A stretch of 11,191 bases of DNA from Bacteroidota bacterium (GTDB taxonomy: Bacteria; Bacteroidota; Bacteroidia; Chitinophagales; LD1). How positions within the stretch are numbered: position 1 is the first letter of the stretch; each line of letters opens with the position of its first letter. This document shows, piece after piece, positions 1 through 7,219 of this stretch. Position numbers and translations under genes: made by a program. The stretch spans positions 7,119-18,309 of the forward strand of contig PLSN01000154.1 of NCBI GenBank assembly GCA_003165135.1, in the 5' to 3' direction. Under the pieces are notes generated by a model. The model did no database searches, was not told where the DNA came from, and was given only the letters and a program-made list of their open reading frames with translations.

Positions 1-879
1 TTCTTCCATTTTTCGCTCTACTAAATCTTGCTTTGAATCATCCCATTTATAACAATGTTCTTCAACTAGTACCATCTTGTTTTTTTCGATTTTATATATC
101 GCGGTTGTGTGAGTCCGTCCCATACAACATTCATTGTGCTCAAATACCGTCTTTGAACTACTATCGAAATCCAAAGAAACACCCGAAAAACCACTATCAA
201 AATATTTCCCTGTTTTAGGATCATACAGGAAATATAAACTCGAGGTATTAGGCCCGGCATAACTCGACTCAAAAACCGAAAAGTCTTGACTACCGTCAAA
301 GTTATAATCTCCGATTGAAATGTTGTGTAGTCCCCCAAGTTGACAGTTTATATCTATTTTCTGTATGATACTATCGGTTTTCTTATCTATTATTTTTACC
401 CCTGTCACATTTGCATAAAAAATGCCTTTTGCTTTGCTAATAATAAGCTTGAAATATTGATCGGTCAATGAAACAGGCTGTATAATTTCCCTATCTCCCC
501 ATTCGATTGAATCTCCGTAATCAATGTCAAATTCTTTGTTTAGAATTATTGCCAATTCCTTGCCTGTTTTTAGGTCAGTCCGGCTCCCTTTAAGAGTTTT
601 GCTTTGGGCATCAAAGCGTTTAAATGTCAAGCTTGCAATGTTGTTTTCTCCTGTGTCTTTTTCATTTAATATCAAAGTATCTCCATTTAGTCTTCCATTA
701 ATTATGATTGGTTCATTATTTTTTTTGTATGAATAAATGGCTCTTGCATCTCCATCGGAATATATATAAGTCACTAATTCGATCGGATCATTACCAATAA
801 AGCCCTTATAGCTCGTCTGCCCCAATAGGTCAGAGATAGACAATAGAAATATTATTGCGATCAATGAGTTTTTGTGCAT
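1..879 (-). CDS. Secreted XAC2610-like protein, 3' end cut by window edge
   Basis: The open frame runs from the ATG at 879 to the left edge: 293 codons with no stop, so the true C-terminus lies outside the window. Residues 1-20 look like a Sec signal peptide (KN, then a hydrophobic stretch to LLG, with cleavage near QTSYKG). The middle (about 25-160) is beta-rich with no motif I recognise. Residues 191-200, DYNFDGSQDF, followed by SLYFLYDPKTGKYF and then a Cys-Cys segment (ECCMGRTHTTAIYKI, about 250-264), match the pattern of XAC2610-related proteins, which carry an Asp-rich DxNFDGxxD loop and a CC motif; their molecular function is unknown. By eye its GC content (about 35-38%) is below that of neighbouring genes, which could mean later acquisition. 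It is divergent from murF-alr. I see no clear promoter or ribosome-binding site. The coding call is strong; the family call is moderate. Confidence 0.82.
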   Translation of the reverse strand, partial: MHKNSLIAIIFLLSISDLLGQTSYKGFIGNDPIELVTYIYSDGDARAIYSYKKNNEPIIINGRLNGDTLILNEKDTGENNIASLTFKRFDAQSKTLKGSRTDLKTGKELAIILNKEFDIDYGDSIEWGDREIIQPVSLTDQYFKLIISKAKGIFYANVTGVKIIDKKTDSIIQKIDINCQLGGLHNISIGDYNFDGSQDFSVFESSYAGPNTSSLYFLYDPKTGKYFDSGFSGVSLDFDSSSKTVFEHNECCMGRTHTTAIYKIEKNKMVLVEEHCYKWDDSKQDLVERKMEE

Positions 880-1039
880 TTGCTGCTTAACGGTTGTACA
901 ATGTTTCAGAAAGCAATTTACGTTCTATATCCGTAAAATAATAACCTGTGCCCTTTTATAAAAGCGAAACACTATTTTTACACAGCCTTGACAGATTTTC
1001 TCAATACAAAAGCGCACCTTTGGACCTGGTCAGAAGTAC
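880..1039. other. Divergent intergenic region
   Basis: This 160-bp AT-rich gap separates the minus-strand secreted protein from murF-alr. On the plus strand, CACCTTTG at 1015-1022 matches the Bacteroidota -7 box TAnnTTTG at all but one fixed base, and TTG at 988-990 lies 24 bp upstream of it, slightly beyond the usual spacing. That would start murF-alr transcripts very close to the ATG. I found no good -7 match facing left. Confidence 0.3.
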
Positions 1040-3550
1040 ATGAATAAAGGATACCCTATCAACGAAATAGCCAAGGCCACAGGCGGCAAACTCACAGCAG
1101 GTGTAGGTGAGGAGACACATATCAGCTATTTGCTGCTAGATAGCCGCAAGCTGCAGCAGGCGGGTGAGAGCCTGTTCTTTGCCTTGCCGGGCAGCAGGCA
1201 GGACGGCCACCACTATATAGATGATCTGGTCAGTAAGGGTGTAAATAATTTCGTCATCACTGATGCCAAATGGATAGAAAAATACCCTAAGGCTAATTTC
1301 ATCTTGGTCAAAGACACTGTGCTGGCACTACAGAAGCTGGCGGGCTACCACAGAAATAAATTTGAGTATCCTGTCATCAGTATCACCGGCAGCAATGGCA
1401 AGACCATCATCAAAGAATGGCTCTATCAGCTACTTAATGAGGATTACAACATTGTCCGCAGCCCGAAGAGCTATAACTCTCAGATAGGTGTGCCGCTATC
1501 ACTCTGGCAGATGAGCGAAGAGAATAACCTTGCTATCATCGAAGCAGGAATATCTGAAAGCGGCGAAATGGAGAAGCTGGAAAAAATAATCCGGCCTACG
1601 ATCGGTATACTCGCCAATATCGGCGAAGCGCATAATGACGGCTTCCTCAATCTGAAGCATAAGACGAAAGAAAAACTGAAGCTATTCATACAAACAGAGA
1701 CCCTCATATACTGCAAGGACCACGCTGAGGTCAATCAGGCAGTGGCGGAGATCAATGCGCTCAAAGGCGCTGATGCTATTCATACTTTCACGTGGTCACA
1801 GCACTCCGATGCCGATGTGCGCATCATTTCTTTGCTTCAGCAAAACAATCACTCTTACATCTCGGCTCAATACAAAGGCCAGGAGTTTGATTTTGAAATA
1901 CCTTTCGCAGATAAAGCCTCTGTCGAAAACGCCATTCACTGCGCTTGTACACTTTTGATATTAAATAAGGACTTCTCCGTGCTTCGCACCCGTATGCGAA
2001 ACCTCACCCGCATTGCGATGCGTCTGGAGATGAAGGATGCGATCAATAATTGTTCGCTGATAAATGACAGTTACAATTCCGATTTCGAATCACTGCGGAT
2101 AGCGATAGATTTTCTCCGCCAGCAAAACCAACATCCTAAGAAGACGATCATTCTCTCTGATATTCTTCAAAGCGGGCGTGGTGACCTGGACTTATACGCA
2201 GAGGTAGCCAAACTCTTAAAGCAAAATCATATTCACCGCCTCATCGGCATCGGACCTTCCATACAGCGCGAGAAAAAAGTATTCGAGCGCAGCGAACTGA
2301 ATGAGCTGATATGTTTCAATAGTACCGAAGACCTGCTAAAAAATCTTGATACTTCTATATTTCATGATGAGGTCATCCTGCTCAAAGGCGCACGTCAGTT
2401 TGAGTTTGAAAAAATAGCCAAGCTGCTGGAGAAAAAAGCGCACCAGACAGTCCTCGAGATCAACCTCAATGCACTGGTCAATAATCTCAAGGTGTATCAA
2501 TCACTGCTAAAACCAGAAACAAAAATGATGGCAATGGTCAAGGCTTTCAGCTATGGAAGCGGCAGCTATGAGATCGCGAATGTGCTCCAGTTTAACCGTG
2601 TCAACTATCTCGCAGTGGCATATGCTGACGAAGGAATAGAACTGCGCAAGAATGGCATCACACTGCCCATCATGGTCATGAATCCCGAGGAACGTAGCTT
2701 CGAAGCGATGATCTCTCACGATCTGGAACCAGATATATACAGTCTGTCTCTCCTGGACAAATTCATTTCTGTTTTGAAACTAAGGCGAGGCAAATCTGAT
2801 CCGAATTATAAAATACACATAGAGGTAGAAACGGGCATGAACCGCCTGGGTTTTGAATCCACAGATATCGCTCCATTGATCGATAAGATCAAAACATCAG
2901 AGTGTATTACTATCGCTTCTATATTCTCACATCTGGCGGCCAGTGAGGCCCCGGAGTATGATGAATTTACCAAAGGACAGATAGCGCGATTTGAGGAAAT
3001 GAGCGCTGCTATCAAGGAACATTTCAACTATAGTATCATCCGACACATACTCAACTCCAGCGGTATAGCGCGCCACACTTATGCGCAATACGATATGGTG
3101 CGCCTCGGTATCGGGCTGTATGGGCTCGACCCTACTCCTGCTATACAGTCACGGCTGCTACCTGTGTCATCTCTCAAGACCACTATCTCACAGATCAAAC
3201 ATGTCAAATCAGGTGACTCGGTCGGCTATGGCCGTGTGGGCAAAGTAGACATAGATAAGACCATCGCTACGGTGGGTATAGGCTACGCCGACGGCCTCAA
3301 CCGCAAGCTCAGCAATGGTCACGGCCACATGCTGGTGAGCAATCAGCTCGCACCCGTGATCGGCAATGTATGTATGGACATGACCATGCTGGACATCACA
3401 GGCATAGAGCAGGTGCAGGAAGGTGATGAAGTAGTCGTCTTTGGAAATAATCCGCGTGTAGAAGACATAGCTAAGGCCTCAGAGACCATCCCTTACGAAA
3501 TACTAACGGGTGTTTCGGCGCGCGTCAAGAGGGTATATTTTCAGGAGTAA
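1040..3550 (+). CDS. murF-alr: Bifunctional UDP-MurNAc-tripeptide:D-Ala-D-Ala ligase / alanine racemase (MurF-Alr fusion)
   Basis: This is a cytoplasmic cell-wall precursor enzyme of 836 residues, about the sum of a MurF and an alanine racemase. Residues 1 to about 460 are a Mur ligase: an N-terminal UDP-substrate domain, then the ATP-binding P-loop GSNGKT at 117-122 (Lys121), then the central and C-terminal ligase domains (NDSYNSD near 350, typical of MurF). It joins D-Ala-D-Ala to the UDP-MurNAc tripeptide. Residues from about 470 (TVLEINLNAL) to the end are a fold-III PLP alanine racemase. MVKAFSYGSG carries the PLP lysine (Lys501), GYADG holds the second catalytic base (Tyr749), and VCMDMTMLDI is the conserved active-site segment. 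So the protein makes D-Ala and uses its dimer, but the intermediate step (Ddl) is not encoded here. The fusion is established in Bacteroidota. The P-loop is followed by II rather than the more usual TT/ST, with the later Lys kept. No strong Shine-Dalgarno precedes the start. Confidence 0.96.
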   Translation: MNKGYPINEIAKATGGKLTAGVGEETHISYLLLDSRKLQQAGESLFFALPGSRQDGHHYIDDLVSKGVNNFVITDAKWIEKYPKANFILVKDTVLALQKLAGYHRNKFEYPVISITGSNGKTIIKEWLYQLLNEDYNIVRSPKSYNSQIGVPLSLWQMSEENNLAIIEAGISESGEMEKLEKIIRPTIGILANIGEAHNDGFLNLKHKTKEKLKLFIQTETLIYCKDHAEVNQAVAEINALKGADAIHTFTWSQHSDADVRIISLLQQNNHSYISAQYKGQEFDFEIPFADKASVENAIHCACTLLILNKDFSVLRTRMRNLTRIAMRLEMKDAINNCSLINDSYNSDFESLRIAIDFLRQQNQHPKKTIILSDILQSGRGDLDLYAEVAKLLKQNHIHRLIGIGPSIQREKKVFERSELNELICFNSTEDLLKNLDTSIFHDEVILLKGARQFEFEKIAKLLEKKAHQTVLEINLNALVNNLKVYQSLLKPETKMMAMVKAFSYGSGSYEIANVLQFNRVNYLAVAYADEGIELRKNGITLPIMVMNPEERSFEAMISHDLEPDIYSLSLLDKFISVLKLRRGKSDPNYKIHIEVETGMNRLGFESTDIAPLIDKIKTSECITIASIFSHLAASEAPEYDEFTKGQIARFEEMSAAIKEHFNYSIIRHILNSSGIARHTYAQYDMVRLGIGLYGLDPTPAIQSRLLPVSSLKTTISQIKHVKSGDSVGYGRVGKVDIDKTIATVGIGYADGLNRKLSNGHGHMLVSNQLAPVIGNVCMDMTMLDITGIEQVQEGDEVVVFGNNPRVEDIAKASETIPYEILTGVSARVKRVYFQE

Positions 3551-3557
3551 TCGGACG

Positions 3558-3592
3558 ATGTCTATTGTCTAATATCTAATGTCTCTTGTCTA
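3558..3592. repeat. Five tandem copies of a 7-bp repeat
   Basis: Five consecutive heptamers read atgtcta, ttgtcta, atatcta, atgtctc and ttgtcta on the plus strand (consensus WTGTCTA; AGACAWT-type on the minus strand). They fill the short gap between the convergent murF-alr and pseudouridine synthase genes, and the last copy includes the minus-strand stop codon (3590-3592). The function is unknown; there is no hairpin symmetry, so it is not an obvious terminator. Confidence 0.75.
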
Positions 3593-4282
3593 CTTCACCA
3601 TCTCTTCAAATGACTTCCAGAGGTTATCATCAGGCACAGGGGCTGTGATGGAGACAGGTTCTTTTTTGACAGGATGGATGAACTCAATATGTCGTGCATG
3701 CAGACAGATAGAAGCGTCTTTGTTAGATCGCTTAGCGCCATATTTCAGATCGCCCTTGATTACGCAACCTATATTGGCGAGCTGCACACGTATCTGGTGA
3801 TGGCGGCCGGTATGCGGATCCACTTCGAGCAGCCAGTAGTTGTCTGACTCTGCGATGAGCTTATATTCGAGTTCACATTTGAGCGCTCCTTTTGTTTCAG
3901 CACTTACTACCCGCGACATATTTTTCTGTTCGTTTTTTATAAGATAGTTTATCAGCAGATCGCTTTCTTTTTCAGGTCGGCTTTGCACGATAGCCCAGTA
4001 TGTCTTTTGTATTTCCCGCTTTTGAAACATCTCATTGAGCCTTTGCAGGGCCTTGGTAGTGCGGGCATACAGCACCACGCCACTCACGGGCCTGTCTATA
4101 CGATGCACGACTCCGAGAAATACTTCCCCGGGCTTTTCATACTTTTCTTTGATGTATTGCTTGACTATATCGCCGAGCGTCTCATCGCCCGTCTTGTCAC
4201 CCTGCACGAGCATTCCGGCGGGTTTATTGACCGCGAGGATATGATTGTCTTCGTATAATACTTTGAGGTCTTGGACTGTCAT
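3590..4282 (-). CDS. RluA-family RNA pseudouridine synthase
   Basis: This 230-residue enzyme would convert specific uridines in rRNA or tRNA to pseudouridine. Family marks are all present: NKPAGMLVQG (19-28), the catalytic motif HRIDRPVSGV with Asp63, PHTGRHHQIRVQL (156-168), GDLKYGA (177-183) and LHARHIEF (194-201). It has no N-terminal S4 RNA-binding domain, so it is a short catalytic-core form nearer RluA/RluC-type cores than full RluD; the target uridine cannot be read from sequence. It is the last gene of a minus-strand operon, starting 9 bp after the FAD oxidoreductase stop. A small 7-bp tandem repeat overlaps its stop codon. I am confident of the family and unsure of the substrate. Confidence 0.94.
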   Translation of the reverse strand: MTVQDLKVLYEDNHILAVNKPAGMLVQGDKTGDETLGDIVKQYIKEKYEKPGEVFLGVVHRIDRPVSGVVLYARTTKALQRLNEMFQKREIQKTYWAIVQSRPEKESDLLINYLIKNEQKNMSRVVSAETKGALKCELEYKLIAESDNYWLLEVDPHTGRHHQIRVQLANIGCVIKGDLKYGAKRSNKDASICLHARHIEFIHPVKKEPVSITAPVPDDNLWKSFEEMVK

Positions 4283-4291
4283 GATGCTAAG

Positions 4292-5320
4292 TTATGACTT
4301 AATTAAAATATTCTTCACATCCACTTCTGGCAGGAGTTCTTTGCCATTCACAATATGCTCTGCAAAGTGCTCTGCAAAATATGGCGAAAGCGAGATACCT
4401 TTTGTGCCCATACCATTGAATATTCCTACATGCTTATACTCGGGGTGAAAACCAATGAATGGCCTGCGGTATTTAGCAGATGGGCGTATGCCTGCTCCAT
4501 GATACACTACTTCAAAAGGCACATGCAGCATTTTGTTTAAACTCTCGATGATTTCGTTTTTATATTGCTCTGTCGGTGCTTCGGTCTCATAGTGCCACTG
4601 ATAGGTCGCCCCTGCGTAGTAAATATCTTTCTCTGATGTCGGCGAGATAGTTGTGTCCCCGCTGATGATCCTGTCAGCATAAAAATCCTTTATCCTTACC
4701 AGCAGGTATTCGCCTTTTACGATCTGCCAGGTCAGGTCTCTGAAAAAGCCTGTCTGTGCTGCTTTATACCCGTTACAGAAAATGACCTTTGATTTTGAAA
4801 CTAACGCCTGTTCGTATGTGAATGGTTCTTCTATCAAAATGCCTTTATTTTTTAAAAAAGTGCGATAGGAATTGATAAATAGCTGGGTATCCATTTTGCC
4901 TCCCCCATTTATCACGAAGCTGCCGAACTCATTCTTTACCTTTCCTTTGTCCAGGTATTGCACGTCAGTATTTGTGAAATATTGCTCATAGCCCGTCTCT
5001 GTGGCACGTGCGCTCAGGTCATTTTGTTCTTTGACAGATTCGAGGAGTTTGTATATCGGCAGCTTTTCATAGAAGTGCACTCCTATGGCTTGGCTTATCT
5101 CGCTATATGTCTTATCTGCTGCGGGAAATAGCTCATCTACCATCCATGATTTGACAAAGCGTTTTCCGGTGATAGGGTTAATAATACCAGACGCAGCAGC
5201 AGTAGCAGAATGATCTGCATCAATGTCGTAGACCTTTACTGAAATACCTTTTTGTAACAATGACCAGGAAAGCAGCGATCCGCATATCCCCTGACCAACG
5301 ATGATAATGTCAGAAGCCAT
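4292..5320 (-). CDS. FAD-dependent oxidoreductase (DAO family, MnmC C-terminal-like)
   Basis: This 342-residue flavoenzyme has an N-terminal Rossmann dinucleotide motif (G9, G11, G14 in IIIVGQGICGSLL) ending in an acidic residue (VYDID, Asp32) that would hold the ADP ribose of FAD. Next comes AASGIINPITGKR (42-54), a segment I associate with Bacteroidota members of this group. Near the C-terminus are GIRPSAKYRRPFIG (277-290) and FNGMGTKGIS (301-310), matching the R-P-x-x-G and second FAD-contact regions of glycine oxidase and the MnmC oxidase domain. The likely reaction is oxidation of a C-N bond on an amino acid or a modified tRNA base; the substrate is not visible. Its start overlaps the stop of the upstream membrane-protein gene by one base (TAATG), suggesting translational coupling. 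It is followed 9 bp later by a pseudouridine synthase. A role in tRNA wobble-uridine modification is inference only. Confidence 0.88.
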   Translation of the reverse strand: MASDIIIVGQGICGSLLSWSLLQKGISVKVYDIDADHSATAAASGIINPITGKRFVKSWMVDELFPAADKTYSEISQAIGVHFYEKLPIYKLLESVKEQNDLSARATETGYEQYFTNTDVQYLDKGKVKNEFGSFVINGGGKMDTQLFINSYRTFLKNKGILIEEPFTYEQALVSKSKVIFCNGYKAAQTGFFRDLTWQIVKGEYLLVRIKDFYADRIISGDTTISPTSEKDIYYAGATYQWHYETEAPTEQYKNEIIESLNKMLHVPFEVVYHGAGIRPSAKYRRPFIGFHPEYKHVGIFNGMGTKGISLSPYFAEHFAEHIVNGKELLPEVDVKNILIKS

Positions 5321-5694
5321 TATCTGAAATAAGAAAAGTCCTTTTGGTCCTTGCCGGGTGTGGTGGGAGGGTTCGGTATATTGTTGTCGTTATTTTTGTC
5401 TACCTGATCCAGAACATGGACGTAGCGCACTATTCTGGTCCTGAAAAAGTAGAACAACACAAACTGATACAACATAATGAATGGTTCTATCGCGAGACTT
5501 AGTTTCTCCATGGCTGCCATGTCTTTCACCATGTTTTGGCCATATATACCAATCAATACGGCACACAGCGCTATCGTCGAGGCAAAGAAGGTCAGTACAT
5601 AACGAATGATCCATTTCCACGGGGTAATGTTATAACTCACTGCCATCCTGTAGAGGGCGTAACTAAATATGGTTAGCACTATTATATCCATCAT
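5320..5694 (-). CDS. Small membrane protein of unknown function
   Basis: I do not recognise this 124-residue protein. It shows three likely membrane helices (about residues 2-18, 28-51 and 66-85), a basic patch after the third (RTRIVR, 85-90), and a hydrophilic Asn/Pro-rich tail (NNDNNIPNPPTTPG, about 101-114), which by the positive-inside rule is probably cytoplasmic. The start is one of two consecutive ATG codons (MMDI), 9 bp after the stop of the YjbR-like gene. Its stop shares a base with the ATG of the FAD oxidoreductase, so it is very probably translated as part of this operon. No catalytic residues stand out; it could anchor or influence a neighbouring enzyme, but nothing in the sequence shows that. 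Confidence 0.8.
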   Translation of the reverse strand: MMDIIVLTIFSYALYRMAVSYNITPWKWIIRYVLTFFASTIALCAVLIGIYGQNMVKDMAAMEKLSLAIEPFIMLYQFVLFYFFRTRIVRYVHVLDQVDKNNDNNIPNPPTTPGKDQKDFSYFR

Positions 5695-5703
5695 TCTACG
5701 AAT

Positions 5704-6063
5704 TTACAACAGTTCCAGCTCTTTTTTCAATTTATTTGTCAGGCCTCTTACGACCTCATCATATGAATGGTCTATCATCCAGCGCACATCTTTACCCGAA
5801 ATAGCACCTGATCCTGCATAAACGGTGTTCCAATGCTTTTTATTCATGTGATATCCCGGCTGTACATCTTCATATTTCTCGCGGTATTCAGGCACCAGCT
5901 TATCATCCATTTTCAGGTTCACACGAAAGGGCGTAGTATCTAATGATGTGAGTGCAAAGACCTTACCCATCACTTTGAAAACAAGCGTGTCAGGACCAAA
6001 AGGAAGTTCCTCCGTGACCCCTTTTTTATTCAAACAATATTCTCTGAATGTCTCGATATCCAT
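5704..6063 (-). CDS. MmcQ/YjbR family protein
   Basis: At 119 residues this is a full-length single-domain member of the YjbR/MmcQ family (formerly DUF419). Characteristic segments are FREYCLNKKGVTEELPFG (6-23), the strand pair VFKVMGKVFAL (28-38), FRVNLKMDD (46-54), and PGYHMNKKHWNTV (69-81), with the conserved M-N-K-x-H-W-N near the DNA-binding-like face. Proteins of this fold are often described as DNA-binding because of a CyaY-like/double-wing topology, but a biological role is not established. It is the first gene of the minus-strand operon that continues into a membrane protein, an FAD oxidoreductase and a pseudouridine synthase. The only ATG at the correct place is preceded by AT-rich sequence without a clear Shine-Dalgarno. 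Confidence 0.92.
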   Translation of the reverse strand: MDIETFREYCLNKKGVTEELPFGPDTLVFKVMGKVFALTSLDTTPFRVNLKMDDKLVPEYREKYEDVQPGYHMNKKHWNTVYAGSGAISGKDVRWMIDHSYDEVVRGLTNKLKKELELL

Positions 6064-6246
6064 TATCTATGTCTGAAATATTTGTATCCTCAAACAAACT
6101 ACCAATAGACGTTTGCGATATTGCTTTAACACAAGATAACACTAATAATCGAAATCGGGCAATAGCGGGATTTATGGGAATAATCTTAGTTTAATTATTA
6201 ATTTCGAGAGAATCCACGGAGACAAAAACCCGGTTGGTCCTTATAG
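6064..6246. other. Divergent intergenic region, no convincing promoter
   Basis: This 183-bp AT-rich gap separates the YjbR operon (leftward) and the DUF1566 gene (rightward). Facing left, TAGTTTG near 6100 resembles TAnnTTTG but lacks one spacer base. Facing right, TAATTTCG near 6200 has one mismatch and no TTG at the proper distance. I therefore call no promoter. No RNA gene or strong hairpin is visible. Confidence 0.3.
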
Positions 6247-7197
6247 ATGAAAATAATTATGAACAGTTTTATTTCATTTTTATGCTGCGCAGTAGTGTCG
6301 ATCACTGCCCTTGGACAGGAAACGTCTGGTCAACCTTTCACTTACTTTAATGTGGCTCGAAATCCGCAGAATATACCCGTGACGAAAAAAACGGTGGGAG
6401 TCCAACTGACCATTCTAAAATCATCTCCTACAGGTACCATTCTCTATCAGGAAACCCATTCTACCCCGACTAATTTTTTTGGCGAATTTCTTGTGACTAT
6501 CGGCAGCGGTAATGCACAGGTCGGTTCCTTTGACCATATAAAATGGGCTGATGATAATTACTACCTGAAGGTGGGGCTGGACATCAAAGGGGGTTCTGTT
6601 TTCACTGTGATGATGCCAACTCAGTTATTACACATTCCATATGCACTTTATGTCAAAAGCGGAGGGATCCCCAATGGGGGCGAGGCCCGTGCAGGATTCA
6701 AACATTATGTCGGAGAGGTATATGGCGGAGGGGTTGTCTTTGATACATGGAAGGATGATAAGGGCACGGAACATGGCCTGGTGGTAGCTCTAAATGACCA
6801 AAGCGACAGCATATTCTGGAGCAATAAAGATACTCTAGCTATTGGTCCTGCAGCCCAAAGTGTATGGAACGGAGCAGCCAATGTAAGTGCGGTTATCACC
6901 CAAAGGGGGCATTCGCTGAGTGCAGCCCTGCTCTGCAAAAACTATGCAGGAGGAGGGTTTCACGATTGGTATTTGCCTTCTGTGTCTGAGCTTAACTTGC
7001 TGTTTGATAACAGGGATAAGATCAAAAAGGCCCTGGGCAAAGCTTCCGGTCATCTGCTGGGCCAGTATATTTACTGGACCTCTACCGAATTGTCAGCCAG
7101 CAATGCATTCGTATTCGCTACTTATGGTGGGCCTACCAATAATTGGGTTTTCAGCAAATATTCTCCCTTGCATATACGTGCTATCCGTTCTTTTTGA
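6247..7197 (+). CDS. Secreted DUF1566 (Lcl C-terminal-like) domain protein
   Basis: The 316-residue product begins with a Sec signal peptide (MKIIMNSFISFLCCAVVSITALGQ, cleavage near residue 23). Residues about 30-138 form a domain common in Bacteroidota surface proteins: VGVQLTILKSSPTGTILYQETHSTPTNFFGEF, then YYLKVGLDIKGG, ending in LLHIPYALYVKSGG. Residues about 148-316 are a DUF1566/Lcl_C-type domain: GGVVF (161-165), GGFHDWYLPSVSELNLL (236-252), YIYWTSTE (274-281) and the terminal IRAIRSF. This resembles the C-type-lectin/FGE-like fold of surface and adhesion proteins; no enzyme activity is evident. There is no type IX secretion C-terminal signal, so export is probably only by Sec, with periplasmic or surface location. 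It is a single gene, converging on the DUF1501 gene with 22 bp between stops. A second ATG lies at codon 5; the first is chosen because it gives the fuller basic start of the signal. Confidence 0.87.
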   Translation: MKIIMNSFISFLCCAVVSITALGQETSGQPFTYFNVARNPQNIPVTKKTVGVQLTILKSSPTGTILYQETHSTPTNFFGEFLVTIGSGNAQVGSFDHIKWADDNYYLKVGLDIKGGSVFTVMMPTQLLHIPYALYVKSGGIPNGGEARAGFKHYVGEVYGGGVVFDTWKDDKGTEHGLVVALNDQSDSIFWSNKDTLAIGPAAQSVWNGAANVSAVITQRGHSLSAALLCKNYAGGGFHDWYLPSVSELNLLFDNRDKIKKALGKASGHLLGQYIYWTSTELSASNAFVFATYGGPTNNWVFSKYSPLHIRAIRSF

Positions 7198-7202
7198 ATG
7201 AC

Positions 7203-7214
7203 CGGAAATTTCCG
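7203..7214. other. 12-bp perfect palindrome between convergent stop codons
   Basis: CGGAAATTTCCG lies between the stop of the DUF1566 gene and the stop of the DUF1501 gene. It has no loop and no flanking T-run, so it is a poor intrinsic terminator; it may be a protein-binding site or chance. Confidence 0.3.
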
Positions 7215-7219
7215 TGGTA

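Noticed and set aside
33..736. Short open frames on both strands (33-218 plus, 66-338 minus, 524-736 plus)
   Set aside because: They lie inside the long uninterrupted minus-strand frame 1-879, which has a signal peptide and family motifs; the short frames have no such features.
7198..7219. Bidirectional terminator between the convergent DUF1566 and DUF1501 genes
   Set aside because: The only inverted repeat is a loop-free 12-bp palindrome without T-runs.
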